Shown in pieces: positions 7,425 through 15,603 of a DNA stretch of 64,000 nucleotides. The first letter of the stretch is position 1. Each line of letters opens with the position of its first letter. The stretch comes from Microbacterium thalassium (GTDB lineage Bacteria; Actinomycetota; Actinomycetes; Actinomycetales; Microbacteriaceae): NCBI RefSeq assembly GCF_014208045.1, contig NZ_JACHML010000001.1, positions 310,001 through 374,000 on the forward strand. Direction: 5' to 3'. Position numbers and translations under genes: made by a program. The notes under the pieces were generated by a model that was not told the origin of the DNA, made no database searches, and was given only the letters and a program-made list of their open reading frames with translations.

Positions 7425-10400
7425 CTAGCGACTGATCCCGCGTTCTGGGGTGGTCGGAACCGGCACTCGGACGGCTTCGGAAGCTCCCCGGTCGCGCTCC
7501 TCACGTCTGCGGGCGTCGGCGGGGAGCGCCGCGCGGATCGCGAGTTCAGACTCGAGCTCGTCGAGCACTCGGGCGAGCGAGAGGTGCTCCTGCTCGAGTT
7601 CGAGCAGGTCCGCGGACCGTGCCGCGTACCGGTTGGAGAGCCGCGTCGCGGCCTCGTGGTCACCCGAGTCCTCGGCTGCTCGTTCGGTGCGGGCGTGGGT
7701 GTTCGCGGCCCGGCGGCACGCGTCGGCATCGAGGTCCATCAGTGTCCGTTTGGCCCCGTGCATCCAGTCGCTCGCGCGCTCCCAACGCTCGCGGGCATCC
7801 CGCTCGCGTTCGCGGGCCATGCCGAGCGTGCGCGCCAGATCCGCGTCCGCACCATACGGGCGCCGGGACCGGTCATTCCACGGCGCGGGCGTCCCCGCCT
7901 CGTCCGCCAGCGGAGCCCGGGCGGCGCGGCCCAGCTCCGTGCGGGCGGCGCGGATCGAGTCGTCGATGCTGACCTCGGGGATGCCGCGCAGCATGCTGTC
8001 GGCGATCGCCTCGCGAGCGGCGCCGTCGGTGCGCGCGAGCGCGATGGCCTCGTTGTGGGAGCGACCGCGGGTCATGCCGACGTACAGGCCGGACGCGTCC
8101 ACCCCGGGACCGACGACCGAGGCATCCGTGGTCTCTCCCTGGATGCCGTGGACCGTGGAGGCGTACGCAAGGTGAACGTGCGCGGCAGCGTACTCGTGGC
8201 TCACCATTCGGAGATCGCCGCTGTCGCCGACGCTCGCCAACTCCACCCGGTCCGCCGTGATGCGGCGAATCGTCCATACGGCGCGGTTCTCGACGTCGGC
8301 GTGACGGTCGTTGCGACGGGTCTGCACGATGTCTCCTTCAAGGATCCGCTGCTCACTCTGCCCGATCGCGATCCGTGACTGTGCGAGCTGACCGGTGTCG
8401 ATGCGGCGCTGCTGGATCGCCTCGTTGATCGCATCCGCTTCCTCGTTCGTGCTGGTCACGAGCGCGACTCTCCTGTTGCCGGTCGCCCACCGGAAGTAGG
8501 ACTCGACCATGACGTCCCGCGCCTGGACCTGGTCGGCTACACGATGAATCTGGCCTCGCGCGTCGAGTTCCGCGGCGACGGCGAGCGCCGCATCCTTCGA
8601 TGCGGGCTCCCGCATGCGCAGGGTCAGTTCCGCATAGTCGGGGTCGCGGAACCGGTGCACGGCGGTGAGTTCGATGACCGCGGTGCTGCGTCGGGCCATG
8701 CAGGCCATCGCGCCGGAGTGACCGACTGGCATCGCCTGCAGGTGGTCGCCGACCATCGCGACCCCGGCCCCGGTCTGCGCCGCGACTGAGGCGAGGGCGT
8801 TGGCGGTGTGGAGGTCGACCATGCCGGCTTCGTCGACGACGATCCGGTCGCCGGCGGTGATCGAGAACCGGCGCGGTCCCTCGTAGACGATGCCGGTGGC
8901 TGGGTCCGTGCCGCCGGGGCGGAGTTGCGCCCACTGCTCGGCGCCGGCGTCGTCGCGGGACCACCGCCAGCCGTAGTCGGCAAGGAGGGCGTGCACGCTC
9001 GAAGCGGTTGTGCCGAGTTCGCGTCCCGCGACCGAGGCGGCCTTCTTCGTGGGCGCGACCACCAGCATCCGCTGGCCGCGGTGCGCGAGCGCGATGTTCG
9101 CGACCCGCAGCATCGTCGTCTTGCCCGCACCCGCCGGTCCGGTGATGGACACCAGCCGATCGGAGCCGGCGATCGCGGCCGCAGCGGCGATCTGCCGGTC
9201 GTCGAGGCGGATGCCGTCAGCCAAGGTTCCGGCCGCGATCGCGGATACCCGCTCCTGGTCGACCCGGGCGCCAGCGCGGGCGAGGGAATCGAAGCGATCG
9301 GCGAGCTCGACCTTCAGCGCCGCAGTGGCCTCGGCCATGTACCCCTTGATGTGATCCGGGCGCTCACCTTCGTCGGCGAGCAGGTCAACGACATGAAGAG
9401 AAGCGAGGCTGATGACCCTGTCGATCGTCGCCTGCAATCCGGTGCGCTGGTGAGCGACCCCGGATGCGGCGAGCGCGCGCATCGCGCCCGCGCGGATGTC
9501 GAGGCCGCTGAACCGCCCGCCGTACGGGGTGGAGCGGGCGTCGGCTTCGACGATGGCTCGCGCGGCGAGTAACTCGAGGTCGAGGTCGTCCATCGCCACA
9601 CTCGCCGGGGCAACCGCACCGCGGAGGTCAGCGATGCGCGAGTCGACCGCCATGAGCTCATCGCGGATGAGTTCCTCCCAGGCCGCCTCGTCGACCTGAC
9701 CGGGCTTGTTCGGGCGTCCCGTCGCCCAGGCCCTGCGGTCGATTTGCTGGACCACGTCGGCGCTGGGTTCCTGGCCGGGGTGCTCGTCTCGCCACCGGGC
9801 GAGGAGGACGGCACGGTTCCGTTCGATCTGGTTGGACCGGCGAGACAGCGGTCGAACCGCGGCCGCGAGTTCGGCGATCTCTCCGTCCTGGTCGAGCGTG
9901 TATCCGTTCCGGGCGAGCGCTGCGATCCACTCCGGGTCTGTGCGCGCGGCGAGCTCGCCCTCGGCGTTGACGACGGTGTGGAGCTTCATCGCGACGCGCG
10001 AGTCGACGTTCGACCACTTGCCGTCCTCACCGAGGACCTTCACGTTCAGCCACAGATGCCGATGGATGTGCGGGTCCAGCGCCCGTGACCGCCGGTGCTT
10101 CAACTCGACGACCTCGACCCGCTGCAGCGCTTCACGGATGCGACCGCCGGCACCGCGGCGGGCATTCAACTCCTGCTGCCACAGCACAATCACGCGGTCG
10201 CGCAGGCGATCCTGCAGCGCCTCGAACTCCTGCGCGAGGTCGGGGTTGATGAGCACGGCGATGCTGTAAGACTTGGGCGCGTTGATCGTGCCATCGAGGA
10301 TCAGGTCGGCGTCAGGCGACTCCAGAGCACGACCACGCCGCTCCCCCGTCCGCGGGTCCCGCCCATCCACCCACAGGCGAAGCTCGTCCTCATCGAGCAC

Positions 10401-10595
10401 ATCGGTCGCGATCACCCCACCTTCGACCGTGAAGCGGGTCACACCGGTGCCGGCGTCTCCATACTCGGCGAGCGCATCGACACCAGACGCCACGCGTACA
10501 TGTGAATCGCATGAAGCCTGGAACGCGTAGGCGAGCGCCTGTCGAACCCCCTGGGATCCGACACCCCGCTTCCACCGCTCGAGCCCCCCGCGCAC
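7425..10595 (-). CDS. MobF-family conjugative relaxase/helicase (TraA/TrwC type)
   Basis: This 1056-residue protein would nick oriT and unwind the transferred strand. The N-terminal relaxase domain has the histidine motif DPHIHRHLW near residue 175. A RecD/TraI-type helicase follows, with Walker A GPAGAGKT at residues 486-493, Walker B IVVDEAGMVD about 100 residues later, and the late motif HGIQGETTDASVV...VGMTRGRSHNEAI. A charged helical tail follows. The nicking tyrosine is not obvious; Y45 in ALAEYGD is one candidate. It is the first gene transcribed away from the non-coding region at 10596-11117. It looks intact, with length typical of actinobacterial TraA proteins. Confidence 0.9.
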   Translation of the reverse strand: MRGGLERWKRGVGSQGVRQALAYAFQASCDSHVRVASGVDALAEYGDAGTGVTRFTVEGGVIATDVLDEDELRLWVDGRDPRTGERRGRALESPDADLILDGTINAPKSYSIAVLINPDLAQEFEALQDRLRDRVIVLWQQELNARRGAGGRIREALQRVEVVELKHRRSRALDPHIHRHLWLNVKVLGEDGKWSNVDSRVAMKLHTVVNAEGELAARTDPEWIAALARNGYTLDQDGEIAELAAAVRPLSRRSNQIERNRAVLLARWRDEHPGQEPSADVVQQIDRRAWATGRPNKPGQVDEAAWEELIRDELMAVDSRIADLRGAVAPASVAMDDLDLELLAARAIVEADARSTPYGGRFSGLDIRAGAMRALAASGVAHQRTGLQATIDRVISLASLHVVDLLADEGERPDHIKGYMAEATAALKVELADRFDSLARAGARVDQERVSAIAAGTLADGIRLDDRQIAAAAAIAGSDRLVSITGPAGAGKTTMLRVANIALAHRGQRMLVVAPTKKAASVAGRELGTTASSVHALLADYGWRWSRDDAGAEQWAQLRPGGTDPATGIVYEGPRRFSITAGDRIVVDEAGMVDLHTANALASVAAQTGAGVAMVGDHLQAMPVGHSGAMACMARRSTAVIELTAVHRFRDPDYAELTLRMREPASKDAALAVAAELDARGQIHRVADQVQARDVMVESYFRWATGNRRVALVTSTNEEADAINEAIQQRRIDTGQLAQSRIAIGQSEQRILEGDIVQTRRNDRHADVENRAVWTIRRITADRVELASVGDSGDLRMVSHEYAAAHVHLAYASTVHGIQGETTDASVVGPGVDASGLYVGMTRGRSHNEAIALARTDGAAREAIADSMLRGIPEVSIDDSIRAARTELGRAARAPLADEAGTPAPWNDRSRRPYGADADLARTLGMARERERDARERWERASDWMHGAKRTLMDLDADACRRAANTHARTERAAEDSGDHEAATRLSNRYAARSADLLELEQEHLSLARVLDELESELAIRAALPADARRREERDRGASEAVRVPVPTTPERGISR

Positions 10596-11117
10596 GAGCC
10601 CAGGCTACGCGTTAATTGCTGAAGTCGATACGCATTCCACATGAAGTGCCTGCGTGCATTGCCTCTTCGTGGATTGCTCTTCGTGGATTGCTTTTCTTGG
10701 TGCCTGTCCGAGGGACTTGCGGCCTGGCGAGTCCGCCGGCACTGGTCTTGCGAGACGCAATGCTCGCTGGAATCCCGTTTCGCGGCGAGGCGGCCGGACG
10801 CGGCAAGCGGTGCTCAAGTAACACAGTCGAGTTGGTCAGTGAGCCAGTGTCACTCCCACGTCAACCGCGCGTCCCGCCGCGCTCGCCGAAGGCTTCGGGG
10901 ATGCCTTCGGCGACGCAACGTGTGCCCAGCGCATTGAGGGAGCGACCGGAATACGTGCGGTGGGCGACCGGTCATCGGTCGGCAGCCCTGGAATGGCCCG
11001 GTCGTCTGATCGGCCAGACTCCGCGCCTCGTGAGAGGATGAGGGCCCTTCCCTCCTTGTTCAGCAAGTACTTGCCGAGCCCGAAGACCCTTGATGCGCCC
11101 TCGTCGGGGCGGATCGA
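10596..11117. other. Non-coding region upstream of the relaxase; candidate oriT
   Basis: No convincing gene is present in 522 bases. It contains a tandem 14-bp duplication (10663-10676 and 10677-10690) and a perfect 11-bp hairpin (10883-10893 with 10903-10913, 9-base loop). A position directly upstream of a relaxase gene is typical for oriT, but no nic site can be assigned from sequence alone. Confidence 0.4.
10883..10913. repeat. Perfect 11-bp inverted repeat (hairpin)
   Basis: TCGCCGAAGGC pairs with GCCTTCGGCGA across a 9-base loop. It could be the oriT hairpin for the relaxase or a terminator; nothing decides between them. Confidence 0.6.
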
Positions 11118-11762
11118 TCACCACCGTGGGACATCATCTTCGACGTCAATTCCGAGCGCGCTAATGATGTAGATGCTCAGATCGAACTCACCGCTACTCA
11201 CCCACCTTCGAAGCCGGTATCCCACAGAAGCCTCCAGTGTTAGCCAGGATTGTCTGCCCCTCTCGGCTAGAGATAGCTCTGGAGACTCAGCGTGATCGAG
11301 CGCCTCGACATCTGCCCTCATCCGCTTCGTGAGTTCAATCCAACTAATGCACCTCCGCGCTTGGTCTACCATCCAACCGGCGATCGCTGGAGCGTTCGAT
11401 CCTGCAACAGCTGAGGCCGCATATAGGCGTGCGCGCGAGCGTCGTGCATGATTCCTAAAGTCCTCTTCCGTCGAGAACTCGGCAGTCGCCCACTGCTCCA
11501 ACTGAGCCATGGCAACCCGAAGGAACTCGGCGCGGTCGGCTCGGTCGCGTGCCTGCTCCTCGGCGAGCTCTCGACGCGCTGCCTCGTTTCGCTCGCGGCG
11601 AGCCAGCCCGAAAGTGACGATGATCGCCGCGACAGCCACGCCGAGCGAACCGACCGCCCCCAGCAGAGGGATGCCCGCGTCAATCCACCACTCCGGCGAC
11701 CAAAGGCCCGGCGCCGGATCAACGATCAGCACGGGGACGGGGCTCGGCGAAGGCGACGGCAC
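11118..11762 (-). CDS. Hypothetical membrane protein with coiled coil
   Basis: This 214-residue protein starts at a GTG. After a Pro/Ser-rich leader, one hydrophobic segment (about residues 28-52, IPLLGAVGSLGVAVAAIIVTFG) is followed by a charged helix (RRERNEAARRELAEEQARDRADR) likely to form a coiled coil, then a helical cytosolic domain. This layout recalls single-pass membrane proteins of unknown function in mobile-element cargo. I do not recognise a family. It lies between the oriT-like region and a DUF2971 gene and seems monocistronic. Confidence 0.65.
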   Translation of the reverse strand: MPSPSPSPVPVLIVDPAPGLWSPEWWIDAGIPLLGAVGSLGVAVAAIIVTFGLARRERNEAARRELAEEQARDRADRAEFLRVAMAQLEQWATAEFSTEEDFRNHARRSRARLYAASAVAGSNAPAIAGWMVDQARRCISWIELTKRMRADVEALDHAESPELSLAERGRQSWLTLEASVGYRLRRWVSSGEFDLSIYIISALGIDVEDDVPRW

Positions 11763-11916
11763 GCGCCGAATCTAGGGCTGCAGCTCGGCGTCCGGTGGTC
11801 GGCGCGCTGCGCAGAGCGATGATCGCGTGGTCGACAGCGTCGTCTTCACCCTCCTCGCTGTCAAGCAGCTCCAGGAGCGCCTCCCTCGCGTTCGGTCCTG
11901 CAAGTCGGATCAACAT
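11719..11916 (-). CDS. Possible small hypothetical protein
   Basis: This 65-residue frame begins MLIRLAGPNAREALLELLDSEEG and overlaps the start of the membrane protein gene by 44 bases. The N-terminal half looks like a normal amphipathic helical protein; the last 20 residues are low complexity. No family is recognised. It may be real or an upstream fragment of a larger decayed gene. Confidence 0.3.
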   Translation of the reverse strand: MLIRLAGPNAREALLELLDSEEGEDDAVDHAIIALRSAPTTGRRAAALDSARAVAFAEPRPRADR

Positions 11917-12047
11917 GTGCGGAGTGAACCGTACATATCGCCATGGGCAGGATTCGCGCGCGGGGCGAAGCGCAGCCGACGATAGCGATTATGCCCATCG
12001 GCGCACGCGAATGAGTCCGCCTGGAGCTCGTTCCTCAGAGCGAGCCA

Positions 12048-13001
12048 TCATGGGATGAAGGGGATGACTGACCTGTTGACCGGGACGGCCTTCCGGCCGG
12101 TCGAGTCGAGCAGGATGCGTGCTGTGCGCGCCCGCTGATTCATCTGATCGCCCCGCGGTGGACCAACTGTGATGTCCTGGACTGGGAGTGCGATGGGCTT
12201 GTGCGGGCGGAGCATATGCGGGAAGACTGCCGGCACGAGCTCTAGGTACGGCACCAGTCCTCGAACGCTGCCTCGAAACCTGGGGGAGACACCGTCGGGC
12301 GGGAAAGCGATGAGGCGCACCTCCTGCTCTGCAGCGAAGCTGGGGTCCTTCAAAGCTGTGGCTAGTCCTGACAGCATGGCGCGAACATGCTCAACCGCGT
12401 CTTGAATGGCGAACTCGGCGACAAGCCGCCCGATGAAGTTGTCCTCGCTAAGCAGATAGCTGAAGTAGCGGCGCATCAGCGCATCCTGCTCATGAGCTGT
12501 GTACGCCACCTTCACCCAACTGGGAGACCACGCGAAGCCAGCCTGGCCGTCCCGAGCCCAGACCGCCCACTCATGGGCGGGGTCGAGCTTGATTGCGTAT
12601 CCCGCCGTCCCGGCGTAACCGCGCCACTGCCCGAGCATGTCCCCCTCAGTGGAAGCGCACACAACGTATGCCGGATTGGCAAGAATCCATTCGCGAAGGC
12701 CCGACAGGACGCTGCGAATGACGATGTGGGCGCCTGCGGTCCCTTCATCCAGGTAGTCCTGCTGCTCGAACCACTCGACTACCCGCGCAACACCGTACTC
12801 CAGCTCGTCGGGATCATTGAGCATGGTCGCGGCGGTCGCCCACAGCACCCCGATCTTCTCCGGCCAGCCTGACGGACCGCCCCCGACAATCCCGGCAAGC
12901 CCGTGGGCATCGGTGTAGTGCCAAACGCCGTCATGGTGCTCAGACAGCGGAGGCACGATGAGGGCCGTTCCCGGCAAGGCGTAGGTCTCGTCGTCGGTCA
13001 C
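12048..13001 (-). CDS. DUF2971 domain protein
   Basis: This protein of about 317 residues shows the DUF2971 landmarks: VWHYTDAHGLAGIVG, LWATAATMLNDPDELEYGV, VVCASTEGDMLGQWRGYAG-TAGYAIKLD, a VKVAY strand, and AAEQEVRLIAF followed by LVPYLELV. DUF2971 proteins are frequent in defence islands and mobile cargo, and some are suspected to be toxin-like effectors; the activity is unknown to me. I prefer the GTG at 13001 because TAGGCT lies 7 bases upstream, giving a leaderless transcript. An open frame extends to a start at 13049. It stands alone. Confidence 0.8.
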   Translation of the reverse strand: MTDDETYALPGTALIVPPLSEHHDGVWHYTDAHGLAGIVGGGPSGWPEKIGVLWATAATMLNDPDELEYGVARVVEWFEQQDYLDEGTAGAHIVIRSVLSGLREWILANPAYVVCASTEGDMLGQWRGYAGTAGYAIKLDPAHEWAVWARDGQAGFAWSPSWVKVAYTAHEQDALMRRYFSYLLSEDNFIGRLVAEFAIQDAVEHVRAMLSGLATALKDPSFAAEQEVRLIAFPPDGVSPRFRGSVRGLVPYLELVPAVFPHMLRPHKPIALPVQDITVGPPRGDQMNQRARTARILLDSTGRKAVPVNRSVIPFIP

Positions 13002-13256
13002 GCCCGCCAGCCTATGGGTGACAACGGCCGGCGTCCCACCGGCTGTCACTACTTGCTGCTTCGCGCAGCCAGACCCACACGTAGGAATGCGGTGCCCATC
13101 TAGCAGGGTCCACCTGCTCCTCGTGCAGCACCGCGCTGAGCCTGCGGCAGAGGTTTCTCAATCAGGCGCCAACACCATCTCTTCTCGTCGTCCGTCATCG
13201 TTGGGTCCCGCAATCACCCTCGTGCCTCATCGATCTGTCGCTCGATGCAGCTTGAC

Positions 13257-13385
13257 TCATTCCCGGTCCAGGACCCCGACGCATACTGCGAAGTGCTCGG
13301 CCGCTCTGGCACAACGGTGGACGTTGTACAGCCACGCAACGAGGAACAGATCATCGAGGGGACAGGTGCTAGTGCCGCTGCGCAC
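13257..13385 (-). CDS. Possible 42-residue protein following the zinc-ribbon gene
   Basis: The GTG directly follows the stop codon of the zinc-ribbon gene (TGA then GTG). The product reads DDLFLVAWLYNVHRCARAAEHF in its core, with protein-like composition (helical, aromatic, one Cys pair spaced far apart). It could be a coupled small protein or a remnant of a longer gene. No family is recognised. Confidence 0.3.
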   Translation of the reverse strand: MRSGTSTCPLDDLFLVAWLYNVHRCARAAEHFAVCVGVLDRE

Positions 13386-13580
13386 TCACGCGGCCATGCT
13401 CGTGAGGTGGTGCCCGTGGCAGGCGTCGCATTCGTATGTGCGGACCTCGCGCCGGCGCGACGGGACCATGTCTTCTTCGGCGCGCTTGCGGAGGGTCGTG
13501 ACGTTGTGGAGCGCGGAGACGGCCTCGCGGTGGTCGCGGAAGCGAACCTTGCCGCAGCTGTGGGACTTGTGCAGAGACAT
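13386..13580 (-). CDS. Small zinc-ribbon-like protein of actinobacterial mobile elements
   Basis: This 64-residue protein begins MSLHKSHSCGKVRFRDHREAV, contains a basic helix (ALHNVTTLRKRAEE), and ends with YECDACHGHHLTSM. The CxxC plus HH ending and the early SCGK suggest a single zinc-binding unit. I recognise the RFRDHREAVxALH...YECxxCxGWHLTS pattern as a widespread small actinobacterial protein of phages and plasmids, without known function. Codon pattern and motif conservation make it more credible than the overlapping longer frames. Confidence 0.65.
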   Translation of the reverse strand: MSLHKSHSCGKVRFRDHREAVSALHNVTTLRKRAEEDMVPSRRREVRTYECDACHGHHLTSMAA

Positions 13581-13701
13581 GTGCGTCGCATCCTTCGAAC
13601 TGGTTCTGGCTGATTGGTCGACTTCGGGGGCTCGGCAAAGCCGCCCTGATGTGGCAGCAGGGGCCGAGCCGCGGTATCGCGACTCGGCCCCTGCCGATGG
13701 A

Positions 13702-14736
13702 TCACTCGATGGCGAGCGTCCAGTTGCCGTCGGCGGTCACGGTGATAACCGACGGTCCGGCCGAGAGCGGGACGGTACCGGAGTAGGTGCCGATCTCGTT
13801 CACGAGGAGGCCCATGTTGAACGCTTCGGAGGTCTCCTCGAGGATCGCGAAGTTGCGTTCGCCGTCGTGGGTGGCGGTGAGGGCGGCGGCCCCTCCGTCA
13901 TAGAGGAACACGGCGTCGCCGGTCCCCGACTGCGCGACGGCCGGCGCCGACCCCATGGGACTGATGGTGATCGTCCATGCCCCGTCGGCGGTCACCTGCA
14001 GGCGTGCGCCCTCGCCGAAGGCGTTGACGCCCCACGCGGTCATGCCCGAGTAGGTGCCGATGGTGTTGACGAGCAGTTCGCCGGTGGTCTCGTTCGAGGC
14101 GTCGAGGACCGAGATCGCGAAGTTGCGCTCACCGTTGTGGGTCGCGGTCACGATCCCGCCGGTCGCTCCTTCGGGGAGGGTGATGAGGGTGTCGCCCGTG
14201 CCGGACTGCTCGACGGGCGCGAACTCGCCCCACTCCTCGTTCGCCCAGCTCGCCGCAGTAACCGCGGGTTCCTCGGCGGGTGCCTCCTCGGTCGGCTCAG
14301 CGGGCTGCTCTGACTCGTCGGTGGTCGTGTCGCTCTGCTCCACGGCGGGCACGTCGACTGCGTCGTTCCCACCGCTCCCGCCGTTGACTGCGCCCATCGC
14401 GATGCCGAGGACGATGACGACGCCGGTGACGATCCATGCGATGACGCGGTGCTTGTCGTAGCCCTCGAGGGGGCGGCCGAGCTTGTCGCGGGTGGCGCCG
14501 ACGAGCACCATGATCAGGTCGACGAGCACCCAGATGCCGAGACCGCCGAACGTGACGAGCTTGAGGATGCCGGTGCCGACCTTGCCGAGGTAGAAGCGGT
14601 CGACGCCAAAGACGCCGAGCAGCCAGGCGAACAGCCAGGTCGCGATGAACGACTTCGCGGGCGGCTGCGGGAACTGCGCGCCGGGCACGGGAGCGGCGGG
14701 CATGGCCGGCGGCGCCGGGGTTGAGGGATTGCTCAC
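13702..14736 (-). CDS. TM2 domain membrane protein with extracytoplasmic repeats
   Basis: This 344-residue protein has a GTG start supported by an AAAGGAG SD 8 bases upstream. A proline-rich N-terminus is followed by the TM2 domain (about residues 30-80): [22 protein letters not shown], then [23 protein letters not shown] third hydrophobic segment ([18 protein letters not shown]) leads into an acidic Pro/Glu/Thr linker. Two related beta-rich units follow, each with SGTGD...[11 protein letters not shown] and IGTYSG, ending at the C-terminus. The TM2 part should span the membrane with the duplicated units outside. The role is unknown. It is followed closely upstream by the lipoprotein gene on the same strand, so both may act at the envelope. 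Confidence 0.8.
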   Translation of the reverse strand: MSNPSTPAPPAMPAAPVPGAQFPQPPAKSFIATWLFAWLLGVFGVDRFYLGKVGTGILKLVTFGGLGIWVLVDLIMVLVGATRDKLGRPLEGYDKHRVIAWIVTGVVIVLGIAMGAVNGGSGGNDAVDVPAVEQSDTTTDESEQPAEPTEEAPAEEPAVTAASWANEEWGEFAPVEQSGTGDTLITLPEGATGGIVTATHNGERNFAISVLDASNETTGELLVNTIGTYSGMTAWGVNAFGEGARLQVTADGAWTITISPMGSAPAVAQSGTGDAVFLYDGGAAALTATHDGERNFAILEETSEAFNMGLLVNEIGTYSGTVPLSAGPSVITVTADGNWTLAIE

Positions 14737-14777
14737 TGTGATTTCTCCTTTGTGATTGAGGTGAGGTCGGGACGGGC

Positions 14778-15410
14778 TCAGTACGCCCACTCCCAGCCGT
14801 TGGCGGCGCCCATCGTGAGCACGACGGCACCGTGGTCGGTGGGCAGGTCGAGGACGATCCACCCGGAAGCGCTCTGGCCGGGGCCGATGTCGGACGGCAG
14901 CTGGTCGCCGGCGTCCATGCACCAGAAGGCGTTCCCGACGGGGTCGTTCACCCGCTTGTCATCGGCGTCGAACGCCTGCCACGCCCACTCCGAGAACGAC
15001 ACGGTCGGGAGCTCGTCCTGAGCGAGTTCCGGGGTGGTCTCGACGTTGAGATGGATGCCGACGAAGTGGCCGTTCTTCGGCGCGTCGGCGTACTCGTCGG
15101 TGCAGTCGACGTCGACGACGATGTCGGTCACGGCGAACTGAGCTGCGGTGACGTCGGCGTCGTCGACGGTGGACATACCGGCGAGCTGTCCGACGTCCTT
15201 GACGAGGTTGCCGCGGTCGTTGATGACCCGGTCCCCGTATGTGGCCGTCTGGTCGGGGTCGTCGCTCGGCGTGTGCGTCGGTTTCGCGGTCGCGACCGGC
15301 GCCGTATCGGGCACGTGATCCGCATCGGGCGCCGCCGTCGGCGTGCATCCGACCAACAGCAACGGGCCCGCAACTGCGAGAGTGAGAGTCAGAGTGAGCG
15401 TGCGTCGCAT
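14778..15410 (-). CDS. Putative lipoprotein
   Basis: This 210-residue protein begins [22 protein letters not shown]: a short basic n-region, hydrophobic core and lipobox LVGC, so it should be lipid-anchored on the outer face of the membrane. A Pro/Thr-rich linker precedes a beta-rich domain ([23 protein letters not shown], then [17 protein letters not shown]) reminiscent of DUF4352-like domains. It sits 41 bases upstream of the TM2 gene on the same strand and may be co-transcribed with it. A perfect 13-bp hairpin lies 25 bases upstream of its ATG. Confidence 0.8.
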   Translation of the reverse strand: MRRTLTLTLTLAVAGPLLLVGCTPTAAPDADHVPDTAPVATAKPTHTPSDDPDQTATYGDRVINDRGNLVKDVGQLAGMSTVDDADVTAAQFAVTDIVVDVDCTDEYADAPKNGHFVGIHLNVETTPELAQDELPTVSFSEWAWQAFDADDKRVNDPVGNAFWCMDAGDQLPSDIGPGQSASGWIVLDLPTDHGAVVLTMGAANGWEWAY

Positions 15411-15434
15411 GGTCAGTCCTTTCGTGTCGGAAGC

Positions 15435-15474
15435 GAGCGGACGGGCCGGCCCCCCCAGTAGGGCCCGTCCGCTC
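15435..15474. terminator. Strong hairpin upstream of the lipoprotein gene
   Basis: A perfect 13-bp stem (15435-15447 with 15462-15474) encloses a 14-base loop. It lies in the 193-base gap between the divergent lipoprotein and restriction-modification genes, 25 bases before the lipoprotein ATG, so it may be a 5' UTR attenuator or an insulator between the units. Confidence 0.5.
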
Positions 15475-15603
15475 CGGCGGTACAAGTTGTCCGCCGTGAC
15501 CGAAGCTACGAAGGTCGCGCATCCGTGTGGTCTAGCGAGGTGATAATTCCCCTTATCAACAGATTGATGACCGTGGCACGCGTGGTGCACTACCGTTTGG
15601 CTC

